Both the position numbers and the translations under genes were made by a program. This document shows positions 37,696-46,140 of a stretch of DNA of 64,000 bases, in pieces (the first letter of the stretch is position 1; each line of letters begins with the position of its first letter). The DNA is from Neisseria animalis (GTDB lineage Bacteria; Pseudomonadota; Gammaproteobacteria; Burkholderiales; Neisseriaceae). The stretch is taken from assembly GCF_900636515.1 (NCBI RefSeq), contig NZ_LR134287.1, positions 2,176,946 to 2,240,945 of the forward strand, read 5' to 3'. Under the pieces are notes generated by a model that saw nothing but the letters and a program-made list of their open reading frames with translations, searched no databases and was not told where the DNA came from.

Positions 37696-39081
37696 ATGCC
37701 CACGCTTATCCGCCCCCTGACCGCTGCCCTGCTTGCCGCGCTGCCGTTTGCCGCAGCCGCCGACACCGGACAAACCGCCGAAAATACAGACGGCTTTTTG
37801 AACACGCCGTTTTTCCAAGACGGCAAACTCAGCATTACCCACCGCAATTTCTATTTCAACCGCGACTTCCGCGACGGCGGGGCAAACCCGTTCGGCACCA
37901 ACTGGGGCAAACCCCTTGCCGAGCGCAACGGCGAACGCAACGAATGGGCGCACGGTATTATCGTTGACGCGCAATCGGGCTTTACTTCGGGCAAAATCGG
38001 CTTCGGCGCGGAAGTCAAAGGCTTGGCGGGTATCCGTCTCGACAGCTCCGGCGCGCGTACCGGCACGGGGCTGATTCCCTACACCAACGGTGCAGACGGC
38101 AAGCCCGAACGCCTTTGGGGCAGCATCGGCGGCGCAGTAAAAGCCAAAATCGGCGAAACCGTAATCAAAGCCGGTAATTCGCTCACGCCCGCCAACCCGA
38201 TTCTGCACACCGCCGATGTGCGCCTGCTGCCCGTAACCGCCACCGGCATTGCTTTGGAAAGCAAGGATTTCGACAAACTCAATCTGCAGGCCGGTACATT
38301 TACCCATGTCCGCGCCCAAGAATCGACCAACCACGACGACCGTTTCAGCACCGACCAAAACGGCAATGCCCAAGTCAAGCGTATCAGCTATGTCGGCGGA
38401 CGCTACACATGGCAGCCGCACACTTGGGCGCAGGTGTACGCAGGTGAGCTGAAAGACCACTTCAACCAATACCACGCCCAAGCTAACCACCGCTGGCAGT
38501 TTGACGGCGGCAGCTATTTCAATGTCAACGCCGCAGGCTATTACAACCGCGACAGCGGTGCGGAAAAAGCCGGCCCCGTCAACACCAAACTTGCCGCGCT
38601 GACCGCCACCTACGGCAACGATACCCATGCGCTGACTCTGGGTATCCAGCGCGTATTCGGCGACGACCCGCTCGACTACGCCGCCACGCGCACCATCGGC
38701 AGCCTTGCCCGCTACCCTAATGCCGGCTGGGTAACGCAGTTTTCAGAAGCCAATGAAAAATCATGGCAGGTACGCTACGACTTGGATTTCAAAAAACTCG
38801 GCGCACCGGGTCTGGCGTTGATGGGTCGCTACATCAAAGGCTACGGCATGGACAACAGCAAAGGTAACGATTACTACCGCAAGCTGCGCGGCAACTATAC
38901 CTACCAAGCCGGCGACAAACATTGGGAGCGCAACATCGAAGCCAAATACACCGTACAAAGCGGCAAAGCCAAAGGGCTGAACCTGCGCGTGCGCCAAACC
39001 TCGATGCGTACTTCCGGCACATACCGCTACGGCAATATCGACGAAGTGCGCGTGATTGCCGAATATCCGTGGTCGCTGTAA
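37696..39081 (+). CDS. OprD-family outer-membrane porin
   Basis: The 461-residue protein begins with a signal peptide (MPTLIRPLTAALLAALPFAAAAD). The mature sequence is that of an 18-stranded OprD barrel: FLNTPFFQDGKLSITHRNFYFNRDF, EWAHGIIVDAQSGFTSGKIGFG, VGGRYTWQPHTWAQVYAG and the terminal strand VRVIAEYPWSL. OprD porins import amino acids, peptides or organic acids. ATG at 37696 with AAAGGAA upstream is chosen; an earlier frame start (37615) would read through the repeat. Substrate unknown. Confidence 0.92.
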   Translation: MPTLIRPLTAALLAALPFAAAADTGQTAENTDGFLNTPFFQDGKLSITHRNFYFNRDFRDGGANPFGTNWGKPLAERNGERNEWAHGIIVDAQSGFTSGKIGFGAEVKGLAGIRLDSSGARTGTGLIPYTNGADGKPERLWGSIGGAVKAKIGETVIKAGNSLTPANPILHTADVRLLPVTATGIALESKDFDKLNLQAGTFTHVRAQESTNHDDRFSTDQNGNAQVKRISYVGGRYTWQPHTWAQVYAGELKDHFNQYHAQANHRWQFDGGSYFNVNAAGYYNRDSGAEKAGPVNTKLAALTATYGNDTHALTLGIQRVFGDDPLDYAATRTIGSLARYPNAGWVTQFSEANEKSWQVRYDLDFKKLGAPGLALMGRYIKGYGMDNSKGNDYYRKLRGNYTYQAGDKHWERNIEAKYTVQSGKAKGLNLRVRQTSMRTSGTYRYGNIDEVRVIAEYPWSL

Positions 39082-39164
39082 TACCGGCAGCCGCACGAAA
39101 TAATCGGATAACACAAAATGCAACCAAGCGGCCACGCCGTATCATTTTGTGTGAAACCACCCTG

Positions 39165-39204
39165 AAAAGGCCGTCTGCAAATCGGATTTTGCAGACGGCC
39201 TTTT
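39165..39204. terminator. Uptake-sequence hairpin terminator after the porin gene
   Basis: AAAAGGCCGTCTGCAAA and TTTTGCAGACGGCCTTTT pair perfectly with a 5-base loop and T tail. Just before it (about 39108-39152) lies a smaller inverted repeat, ACACAAAATG and CATTTTGTGT, around a Correia-like core, probably a deleted relative. Confidence 0.85.
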
Positions 39205-39218
39205 TGAACCAAGCATAA

Positions 39219-39325
39219 TATAGTCGAATAAAATAAGAATGAGACAAGGCAGCGAAGCCGCAGACAGTACACATAGTACGGCAAGGCAAAGCAACGCCGT
39301 ATCATTCTTATTTTAAATGACTATA
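39219..39325 (+). repeat. Correia-like 107-bp MITE, copy 5
   Basis: Same orientation as copy 1; it differs by one base (GCAACGCCGT for GCAACGCTGT). It lies 15 bases beyond the porin terminator. Confidence 0.9.
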
Positions 39326-39382
39326 ATACAGTACGCGGCCGGAGCGGAACAGCAAGCCGCCGCTCCATACGCACCCGTCTGC

Positions 39383-40018
39383 CTACTGCAAAAACGGATT
39401 AAACTCCCGCTCGTGCCCGATGGTCGTCATCCGCCCGTGTCCCGCAATCACACGGGTTTGCGGCGGCAACACCAGCAGCTTGGAGCGGATATTGGTAATC
39501 AGGTCTTCATGATTGCCGCGCGGAAAATCCGTTCTGCCGATGGTTTCGTAAAACAATACATCTCCGGCAATCAGCAAATCCGCCTCCGCGCAATAAAACA
39601 CCACCTGCCCGGGCGTGTGGCCGGGAATGTGCAACACATCAAAACGGTACGCGCCCACTTCCAACACTTCGCCCTCTTCCAGCCAACGTGTCGGCTCGAA
39701 CGCAGGCGATACGGGGAAACCGTAACCGGCGGTTACCTCCGGCAGCGACTGCAATAAAAACTCATCATCACGGTGCGGCCCGATAACCGGCACATCGCAA
39801 TGCTTCAGCAGCTCCACCACACCGCCCGCATGGTCGAGATGTCCGTGCGTCAGCCAAATGCCGCGCAGATTCACCCCGCGCCGCTCGATTTCCGCCAGCA
39901 AATGCGGCACATCACCGCCGACATCGGTCAACACCGCATCGCCGCTTTCATCGTCCCACAACAGCGTACAGTTTTGGCGGAACGGCGTGACCGCGATTAT
40001 TTCAAATTGTAAGGCCAT
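39383..40018 (-). CDS. Metallo-beta-lactamase-fold hydrolase (glyoxalase II-like)
   Basis: The 211-residue protein has the metal motif THGHLDHAGG (about 57-66), HIPGHTPGQVVFY, LIAGDVLFYETIGRTDFPRG and VIAGHGRMTTIGHERE, the arrangement of YcbL/glyoxalase II-type two-metal hydrolases. It probably cleaves a thioester such as S-lactoylglutathione, but the short C-terminus lacks the glyoxalase II helical domain. Divergent from ligE. Confidence 0.9.
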   Translation of the reverse strand: MALQFEIIAVTPFRQNCTLLWDDESGDAVLTDVGGDVPHLLAEIERRGVNLRGIWLTHGHLDHAGGVVELLKHCDVPVIGPHRDDEFLLQSLPEVTAGYGFPVSPAFEPTRWLEEGEVLEVGAYRFDVLHIPGHTPGQVVFYCAEADLLIAGDVLFYETIGRTDFPRGNHEDLITNIRSKLLVLPPQTRVIAGHGRMTTIGHEREFNPFLQ

Positions 40019-40116
40019 AATATCTTTCCATCATTCGGATAACGAAACCCGACCCTTACCGCAGCCGCTGTTCCGCTATACAATAAAAGCCGTCTGCAAT
40101 TTCGGAGTTCGGGGAA

Positions 40117-40926
40117 ATGAACCGTATCATACCGCTTTTGACCGCCTGTTTCATCACTTCCGCAGCATGGGGGGCAGATTTGCTGCTGGCCAAAGAATAC
40201 CGAAACCAAAACATCGCAGGCTGGGCAATGAGCGAAAAGCTGGACGGCGTACGCGCCTATTGGGACGGCAAACGGCTCATCAGCAGGCAGGGTTACGCCT
40301 TCACACCGCCGTCAGGCTTTACCGCCCACTTTCCCCCTTACCCGCTGGACGGCGAGCTGTACAGCAAACGCGGGCAGTTCGAGCAGATTTCCGCCGCCGT
40401 CCGCAGCGCAGACGGCAATTGGCAAGGCATCAGGCTGCACGTTTTCGACGTACCCCAAGCCGACGGCAACCTCTATCGGCGTTTGTCCGTACTGCAACGC
40501 TGGCTGGAACGGCACCCGAACGCACCCATCAGCATGATTCCGCAAATCCGCGTTCGCAACACCCGACACGCCCATGACTTTCTCAAACACATCGAAAAAC
40601 AAGGCGGCGAAGGCGTAATGCTCAGAAATCCGGAAGCACCCTACACCGCAGGGCGCAGCAACAACCTGCTGAAACTCAAAAACGCGCACGATGCCGAATG
40701 CACCGTTACCCGCCACTACCCCGGCAAAGGCAGAAACAGCGGCAGACTCGGCGCAATCGGCTGCAAAAACGAAACCGGGGAATTTCGTATCGGCAGCGGC
40801 TTCAAAGACAAAGACCGCGACAATCCGCCCCCCATCGGCGCAACCGTTACCTACCGCTACCGTGGTTTTACCCAAAAAGGCACGCCGCGTTTCGCCACCT
40901 TCGTCCGCATACGGAACGAGCGATAG
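40117..40926 (+). CDS. ligE: Periplasmic ATP-dependent DNA ligase LigE
   Basis: The 269-residue protein starts with a signal peptide (MNRIIPLLTACFITSAAWGA, cleavage near residue 20). The minimal adenylation domain has the nucleotidyl Lys41 in MSEKLDGVRAYWDG, LDGELYSKRGQFEQI, GGEGVMLRNP and NNLLKLKNAHDAE. A small OB domain ends with VTYRYRGFTQKGTPRFATFVRIR. Signal-bearing LigE proteins are known in Neisseria, where extracellular DNA joining is linked to biofilm and possibly DNA uptake. A forward uptake sequence lies just upstream. Confidence 0.94.
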   Translation: MNRIIPLLTACFITSAAWGADLLLAKEYRNQNIAGWAMSEKLDGVRAYWDGKRLISRQGYAFTPPSGFTAHFPPYPLDGELYSKRGQFEQISAAVRSADGNWQGIRLHVFDVPQADGNLYRRLSVLQRWLERHPNAPISMIPQIRVRNTRHAHDFLKHIEKQGGEGVMLRNPEAPYTAGRSNNLLKLKNAHDAECTVTRHYPGKGRNSGRLGAIGCKNETGEFRIGSGFKDKDRDNPPPIGATVTYRYRGFTQKGTPRFATFVRIRNER

Positions 40927-41617
40927 CACAATCGGCGTACATTGCTGTGCTGCTGCCTTATCCCGTGCGGCTTTGCCGACCATTGTTGCCAATACCGTTA
41001 TTTGCAGACGGCATTAAATATGCCAACACGATTAAAACACCGCACAAAGCAGACGGCTTAGGCCGCCATTACCGTAAAGTCGGGAAACGTATTTCAAGAC
41101 GTAGAACAAATACCGCTATCGAATGCTTTAATAAACCGTTGTAAATTTATAGTCGAATAAAATAAGAATGAGACAAGGCAGCGAAGCCGCAGACAGTACA
41201 CATAGTACGGCAAGGCAAAGCAACGCTGTATCATTCTTATTTTAAATGACTATAAAAGCCCTTTTCAGGGCTGTTACACTTTGGAAAACCAAAAATTTTT
41301 GCGCGGCGGCCTGTTGCACGGCAATGACGAAAACAGCAAAAAGTGTACACGCCTGATACATATTACTTCGACAGCGCAATCTTGGAGATACTGAACAAAG
41401 AACTGAGCACTGCACAGGGTACACAGAGAAAAGAGACCGCAAACAAGCCAACCGCTTGCCCGTATAACAAAAACCGCCGGGTGAAGCCCAGCGGTTTTAT
41501 TCTTTTGCAGGTCAAAAGAGCACAAAAAGAATCCTTTAAAATCTTGAGCAGTCCGGCAAAAGTGGTGTTTTCAAAGGTATTTTTTAGAAACAAAAGAAAA
41601 ACGCCTTGATAATCAAG
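40927..41617. other. Gene-free flank of the island
   Basis: Apart from MITE copy 6 this stretch shows no convincing gene. A hairpin at about 41470-41498 (AAACCGCCGGG, TGAA loop, CCCAGCGGTTT, then TTATTCTTTT) looks like a rightward terminator and could end a small untranslated RNA, which I cannot identify. Frames at 41274-41609 on both strands have no ribosome sites and unnatural composition. Confidence 0.5.
41148..41254 (+). repeat. Correia-like 107-bp MITE, copy 6
   Basis: Same sequence and orientation as copy 1; it lies between ligE and the left end of the satellite-like island. Confidence 0.9.
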
Positions 41618-41620
41618 GCG
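41600..41620 (-). terminator. Terminator beside the left attachment site
   Basis: On the minus strand CGCCTTGAT pairs with ATCAAGGCG around one base, then TTTTTCTTTTG follows. It abuts the partial tRNA copy and has the right orientation to be the original terminator of the initiator tRNA gene, displaced by insertion of the island. Confidence 0.6.
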
Positions 41621-41635
41621 GGAGCAAGATTCAAA
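41618..41635. other. Candidate distal attachment site of the island
   Basis: GCGGGAGCAAGATTCAAA matches 16 of 18 bases of the tRNA-Met 3' region at 50143-50160 (GCGGGAGCAGGATTCGAA), in the same orientation. This is the expected footprint of integration by a P4-type integrase into a tRNA gene. Confidence 0.7.
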
Positions 41636-41688
41636 ATTGTAGATTAAATTATTGTTTTTAATTTATATTTTTTAGTTTGATTTTTTAA

Positions 41689-41708
41689 ATACCCCCAAAA
41701 ATACCCCC
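41689..41708. repeat. Pair of ATACCCCC octamers at the left end
   Basis: ATACCCCC occurs at 41689-41696 and 41701-41708, spaced by 4 bases. The same octamer with the same spacing recurs at the integrase end. These are candidate arm-type sites for integrase or a directionality factor. Confidence 0.6.
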
Positions 41709-41918
41709 TTTTTGCAAAAGTCAGGCGGTTTTTTTGGTGGATTGTTGTATTTTTAGCCTATCCCGTTTGGTCTCGTTCTATCCCGCATAATCCCCGAATA
41801 TTTTTTATTCCGTGGTGGGATTTTTGCTTGTTTGGCGGGCGGCGGTCAAGTGGCGGGGTATTGAAACGGGCAAGGCGGGGAAAAATGGAAAAAATGTATA
41901 TAAGGGCGAAAAAAACGG

Positions 41919-42157
41919 CGGGTACAGCGGGTACGCGGGTACACTTTGGTTAAATTATTGTTTTTAAATGGTTAAACTGTACCCGTTGATGCGTTTGTCA
42001 TTGGGTACAATGGGGAATGCTGCGGGTACACTTCCATAAGCCATTGTTTTTAAAGGTGTACCCGCGTACCCGTTGGTGTACCCGCTGTTTTAGGGGGTAG
42101 CGGGTACACTTTTTATTATATAAATCATAGTGTTAGTTAAAGTGTACCCGCGTACCC
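41919..42157. repeat. Iteron-like cluster, candidate replication origin
   Basis: GGGTAC or its complement GTACCC occurs 12 times in about 240 bases: 41920, 41929, 41937, 41979, 42003, 42024, 42058, 42066, 42078, 42102, 42144 and 42152. Several are part of a longer GCGGGTACACTT. AT-rich tracts (ATTGTTTTTAAATGG, ATTGTTTTTAAAGG) lie between them. The cluster follows the helicase gene, where phage P4 has its cis replication region. Nothing here codes for protein. Confidence 0.65.
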
Positions 42158-42336
42158 GCTGATTTTGCGTTTTATCGCGCGTATACGCTTTTTTCAATTC
42201 AACAATAAGCCTATTTTTTGCTTGATTGTTTCCTATTTGTTGATAATAATAGCGGTGTTCGCTTGAACGCTCCTTGTGGTTAAAAAAAGGCCGCCTGATT
42301 TGCTATCGGGCGGCCTTTATGCTGCTTGCTTGCGGG

Positions 42337-44097
42337 CTAGTCGTTGTCTGTGTCGTCTTCGGGCGGTTCTACCCCTACCAAGACGTAAAAGCGGCCTTTT
42401 CCGCGTTTTTTATGCTTCCAGCGGTTATCTTTTCCACGCATAAGCCAGCCTATGCCGTGTAAGACGGTGCAGGCTTTGGCTGTGTCGGCGTTGTTGATGA
42501 CTTCGCTTTCAAACACGGGCGGGATTATCCAGTATTCATCAATGTCCGCCATACTGGCGGCATGGTATTGCGCGGGGCGTTTGTAGCCCGCATGGTCTCG
42601 GTCGGTGTAGTCGGTGTTCCAGTTTGCAAAGCGGGCGGTATCGGCAAAGCGTGCCATAAATGCGGCGGCGGCTTCGATAATGCGGCGGTCTTCATACTTG
42701 CCCGCGCCGTTCAAGCTGTACCAATCATCAAAGCATTGCTTCACGCCTGCCATTCCGACACCAACGGCAAGCCCTGTTATGTCGGCGGCCAGTTCCAGCG
42801 CGGCGGCGACTAATGCGAAGCGGCGGGAAACGCGGGCGGCTTGGCTGTTTAAATCGGGCAGGGTTGCTAAGAATGCGTCAAAGGCCGTCTGTATGGCTTG
42901 GCGGTCGGTTTGTTGCAGCTTGGCTATCCATGCTCGGCCTGCTGCGCCGTGGTATTGCGCCGCTGCTGCTTGCAGGTGGTCGGATAAGACTGCGCCGTTT
43001 TGGTGGCCGTGTAAGGTGTCGTAAATGCCGTATCGGGTGGCGGCGGGGATAGATGGAAGCCTTACGGCCTGCCCTGCTTCCCATTTTTCGCCTGTGCGCT
43101 CCATGTAGGCTTGCAGGCTGTATTCCCCTGTGGATAGCAGTAAGACGCGCCATTCCTGCGCGGTGCGGTTGCCGCCGTCTTTTGCGCCCTGAATCTTGCT
43201 TTTGCCGTTGATGACCGAATAGGCGGTTTTGCTGATGGTTTTGGGGTGGGCTTCGCCGATTTCGTCCAACACTAATAAGCCGTCATTGCGGGCAAGGGCG
43301 GCATTTGAAAAGCCTAAATCCGTACCGCGCCATGCCATTTTCAGGGCGGCGGGGTTGCCCCATACGCTCAAGCCGACAAGGGCGGCGGTGGTTTTGCCAT
43401 CGGAACTGTCGCCGTAGAGATGAAAGCCGCCGTTTTGCTCGTTCAGGATTGCCAGCAGGGGCGCGGCTAGGGCGGTGCCTATGGCTAGGCACAGGCGGCT
43501 GTTGCCCGCTGCTTTGGCGGCGATTTCGCGCTGCCAGTCTTCAAGGCTGCCCGATACGGTGTAGGCGGCCTGTTGACTGGTGTCGCCATTGTAGATTACG
43601 CGGGCGGCTTTGTTGTCGGTATCGGCGGGCTGTAGGGCTTCGCCGTTTGGCAGGATATACGCGCCGTTTATCCAGCCTGCTTTATCGGTTACGGTGTAAG
43701 GGGTGGTTGCGCCGTCTGCTTGTAGGTAGTCGGAAAGCAGCTCACGCGCCCGCCGCCCGCTTTTGATGGCTAAGCCGTGGCTTTGCAGCCGCTGCCAGCA
43801 TTGGGGCGTTCCGATTTCGGCCATTGCCAGCGCGGCGGTTTTGCTTTGGCGGGTGTAGCTGTCCCGCCATTTGATGATGCGGTAATGGTTGCCTGCGCCG
43901 TCAATGCCGCGTCCGATAAGCTCTATCGGGTCGGATAAGCGAAGCGGCGGCTTTTCGGTTACGTTGCCGTCTCGGTCTGCTTCGATGGCGATGTAGTACA
44001 CGCCGCTGGATTTGCACTCAAAATAGGGTTTCAGGCTTACGGGTTCAAATTCGGCCAGCTTGGCGGCGGCGGCCTTGTCGAGTGTGATGGTCGTCAT
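42337..44097 (-). CDS. DUF927-type replicative helicase
   Basis: The 586-residue protein has an N-terminal region with PYFECKSSGVYYIAIEAD and an ATPase core with Walker A HLYGDSSDGKTTAAL (about 226-240), then GTDLGFSNAALARNDGLLVLDEIGEA as Walker B. The DUF927 family is found beside primases in phages and satellites and is taken to be the replicative helicase. An acidic tail (EPPEDDTDND) ends it. The ATG overlaps the primase stop (ATGA), so the two are translationally coupled. The repeat cluster lies directly after it. Confidence 0.85.
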   Translation of the reverse strand: MTTITLDKAAAAKLAEFEPVSLKPYFECKSSGVYYIAIEADRDGNVTEKPPLRLSDPIELIGRGIDGAGNHYRIIKWRDSYTRQSKTAALAMAEIGTPQCWQRLQSHGLAIKSGRRARELLSDYLQADGATTPYTVTDKAGWINGAYILPNGEALQPADTDNKAARVIYNGDTSQQAAYTVSGSLEDWQREIAAKAAGNSRLCLAIGTALAAPLLAILNEQNGGFHLYGDSSDGKTTAALVGLSVWGNPAALKMAWRGTDLGFSNAALARNDGLLVLDEIGEAHPKTISKTAYSVINGKSKIQGAKDGGNRTAQEWRVLLLSTGEYSLQAYMERTGEKWEAGQAVRLPSIPAATRYGIYDTLHGHQNGAVLSDHLQAAAAQYHGAAGRAWIAKLQQTDRQAIQTAFDAFLATLPDLNSQAARVSRRFALVAAALELAADITGLAVGVGMAGVKQCFDDWYSLNGAGKYEDRRIIEAAAAFMARFADTARFANWNTDYTDRDHAGYKRPAQYHAASMADIDEYWIIPPVFESEVINNADTAKACTVLHGIGWLMRGKDNRWKHKKRGKGRFYVLVGVEPPEDDTDND

Positions 44098-45167
44098 GAT
44101 ATTTCCCCTGTTTTACGGGCGTTCAGTTCGTCCAATGCGTCATGCCCTGCGCTTTCGGGCTGCCATATCCGCGCCGCTATGCCTGTTTTAACGGCTCTTA
44201 CGGATAAATCGCGGGCGGCTTTCATGCCCGTGTTGCTGTGGTCGTGGTCGGCGCAAATAAACAGCTCTTTCACGCTCGGCGGCCATTGCAGGGATTTCAT
44301 GCCGTGTGCGCTCAATGCGGCGATGGCGGGGATTTGGAAAAGCTCCATTGCGGCTAGGGCGGTTTCTATGCCCTCTGCCACAATCAGGCGGCCTTGCGTA
44401 TCGGGGGCGGCAAGGTGTACCGCCGCGCCCGTCAATGCGCCTGCGTGGCGGCTTTGCATTTTTTTTGCGGGCAAAGGCTCGTCCGTATCGGGGTAAACGG
44501 CTTGCAGCTTGCCGATACGGCTGTCTGAATATTGCAGGTAGGTTTTATGCAGGCCTTGCAGGTTGCCCGCCGTGTCGGTTACGGCGGCCAGCATGGCAGG
44601 GTGGTTGCCAAGAAACAATGCGCCTGCTTCCGCGCCGTTGTGCCGCTGCGCCGTCCAATACGGCAGGGCGGCATGAAAGCAGATATTGGCCGCGCTGCTG
44701 ATGATTTCGGGGGATATGCCCCGCGCTTGCAGGTATCGGGCGGCGGGGCTGCCTGTAAGGGGCTGCGCCTGCTGCCATAGCGCGGCTAAGGCCGCCTGCT
44801 TGTCGGTAACAGGCGCGGGCTGGGCGGCAGGCGGTATGCGCGGGGTGGGGCGGGCTGCGCCCGTATCGGCGGCATAGCCAAGTAAGGCGGCTACTTCGTT
44901 TACGGCGCGGGCAAAGTCGTAGCCGAATACAAGCATAAGCAAATCAAAGCCGCTGCCTCCGTCTGGCGTGCATTGGTTGCAGATAAAGCCGCCGCCGCTT
45001 CGGTGGTCGGTGTAGCGGTAGCGGTCGCGCCCGCCGCAATAGGGGCATGGCTGGTGTTTGCGGGTGTTCAGGTATTCGGCGGGTATGCCTAAGGCGGCGT
45101 GTATTTCAGGCCAGCGGCCATAGGCGGCGGCTTTGATGTCGTTCAGGTCGTATGTTTTGCGGGTCAT
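44094..45167 (-). CDS. Zinc-finger TOPRIM primase of phage/satellite type
   Basis: The 357-residue protein has an N-terminal zinc motif CPYCGGRDRYRY with CNQC (about 42-70) as in the P4 alpha primase. A TOPRIM domain follows, with LIVAEGIETALAAM (about 265-278) and FICADHDHSNTG (catalytic Glu and Asp pair). It would make primers for island replication with the DUF927 helicase. ATG at 45167 with GGAAA upstream is chosen over an upstream frame start at 45221 that overlaps the previous gene. Confidence 0.85.
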   Translation of the reverse strand: MTRKTYDLNDIKAAAYGRWPEIHAALGIPAEYLNTRKHQPCPYCGGRDRYRYTDHRSGGGFICNQCTPDGGSGFDLLMLVFGYDFARAVNEVAALLGYAADTGAARPTPRIPPAAQPAPVTDKQAALAALWQQAQPLTGSPAARYLQARGISPEIISSAANICFHAALPYWTAQRHNGAEAGALFLGNHPAMLAAVTDTAGNLQGLHKTYLQYSDSRIGKLQAVYPDTDEPLPAKKMQSRHAGALTGAAVHLAAPDTQGRLIVAEGIETALAAMELFQIPAIAALSAHGMKSLQWPPSVKELFICADHDHSNTGMKAARDLSVRAVKTGIAARIWQPESAGHDALDELNARKTGEIS

Positions 45168-45169
45168 GT

Positions 45170-45388
45170 TTATTTTCCTAAGGGTTCGTACACAACGCCG
45201 CCCATCGGGTCGGCTTCCCATGCTTCCAGCGTATCGGCAAGCTGGCGGGCTTCGCGGGCGGTGTAAACGGTGTAGCCGTCTGCGGTATGTTCGCGGGCGG
45301 CGGCGGTATCGGGGCAGGATTGCAGCGATAAGGCGGCGGCCAGAAAAAAGCAGGCGGTCAGGTAGTGGCGGATTTTCAGCGTTTTCAC
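45170..45388 (-). CDS. Small putative lipoprotein of the island
   Basis: The 72-residue product starts with GTG (AGGACA upstream). It has a basic N-terminus, a hydrophobic stretch and a lipobox-like SLQSC at about residues 21-25, so it may be an exported lipoprotein. The rest (YTVYTAREARQLADTLEAWEADPMGGVVYEPLG) is short and unmatched. It ends 2 bases before the primase start. Exported small proteins in satellites sometimes affect superinfection; here that is speculation. Confidence 0.6.
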   Translation of the reverse strand: MKTLKIRHYLTACFFLAAALSLQSCPDTAAAREHTADGYTVYTAREARQLADTLEAWEADPMGGVVYEPLGK

Positions 45389-45549
45389 GGGGTTTGTCCT
45401 TTCGGGCAGGGCTTACCCTATCCCCTGCTCCAAACGCGCTTTTAGGGCGGTCAGGGGTCGGTCAGAAACGGGATTTGCAGGGAATAGGGTTGCAGCCTGC
45501 CAGCCTGTGCCGTTTCGGGCATAGGCGGGCGGGTTTCTGATAGGGGGAT

Positions 45550-45825
45550 TTAAGACGGTTCGCGGCGGTAGTCAATCGCCTGTTCCAACAGTTCGCTGGA
45601 GAATGAAATGGTGTTGAACAGCCGCTCTTCGCGCTTGTCTTGCCCGCGTGAATACGTGGCAAAGGCGGCCAGCATATCAATTACGCGCTCGATTTGCAGG
45701 CAGGCGGCTTCATTCAGCAAAAAGCCGTCATAGATTGAAATACATTGCGGGATTTCGGAATCTCGGAATGCGGTCAGATTATCGGTTTCGGGGAATTTTT
45801 GAGAAGTAGAAATGTGATTTTGCAT
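45550..45825 (-). CDS. Island hypothetical protein, 91 residues
   Basis: The frame has ATG at 45825 with AAAGG upstream and a protein-like, mostly helical sequence (SIYDGFLLNEAACLQIERVIDMLAAFATYSRGQDKREERLF). No family recognised. Followed by 160 bases before the small lipoprotein. Confidence 0.65.
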   Translation of the reverse strand: MQNHISTSQKFPETDNLTAFRDSEIPQCISIYDGFLLNEAACLQIERVIDMLAAFATYSRGQDKREERLFNTISFSSELLEQAIDYRREPS

Positions 45826-46140
45826 GATGATTTTACCTTTTCACTGGGTTTCAAACCCCGCTCCGCGCTGTCAAACGCGGGGGCGGGAAACAAAAGGCGG
45901 GTTGACAGACTAGTCCAGTGTACTAGCGGGCATAAAGCCCCCCGCCCCCGTTTCCCATAGAAAAAGGCAAAATAAGGGGAATGCAGATATAAAAATACCG
46001 CCGGGCAATCTCGGCTATCGGGTAGCTCTGTTGCTCGCTGCGGCATATCTGCCACTGGTGTTCGGGCTGTCAAACCCGATTGCCCGATTTAGGGCAATGC
46101 GGATATTCTGCGCCCGTGTTGCGGGGTTTGTCAAGCGGGA
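45826..46140. other. Non-coding or weakly coding gap in the island
   Basis: The region carries three variants of a CTGTCAAAC or inverse GTTTGTCAAG word and several G/C hairpins, for example around GACTAGTCCAGTGTACTAGCGGG. A minus-strand frame (45774-46073, 99 residues) spans it and overlaps the next gene, but it lacks a ribosome site and has mixed composition. Possibly regulatory between two island gene blocks. Confidence 0.4.

Noticed and set aside
41274..41609. Small frames on both strands left of the island
   Set aside because: No ribosome sites, Cys/Phe-rich or mixed composition, and overlapping a terminator-like hairpin.
45774..46073. 99-residue frame in the island gap
   Set aside because: It overlaps the start of the neighbouring gene, lacks a ribosome site and has uneven composition; kept only as a note in the gap entry.
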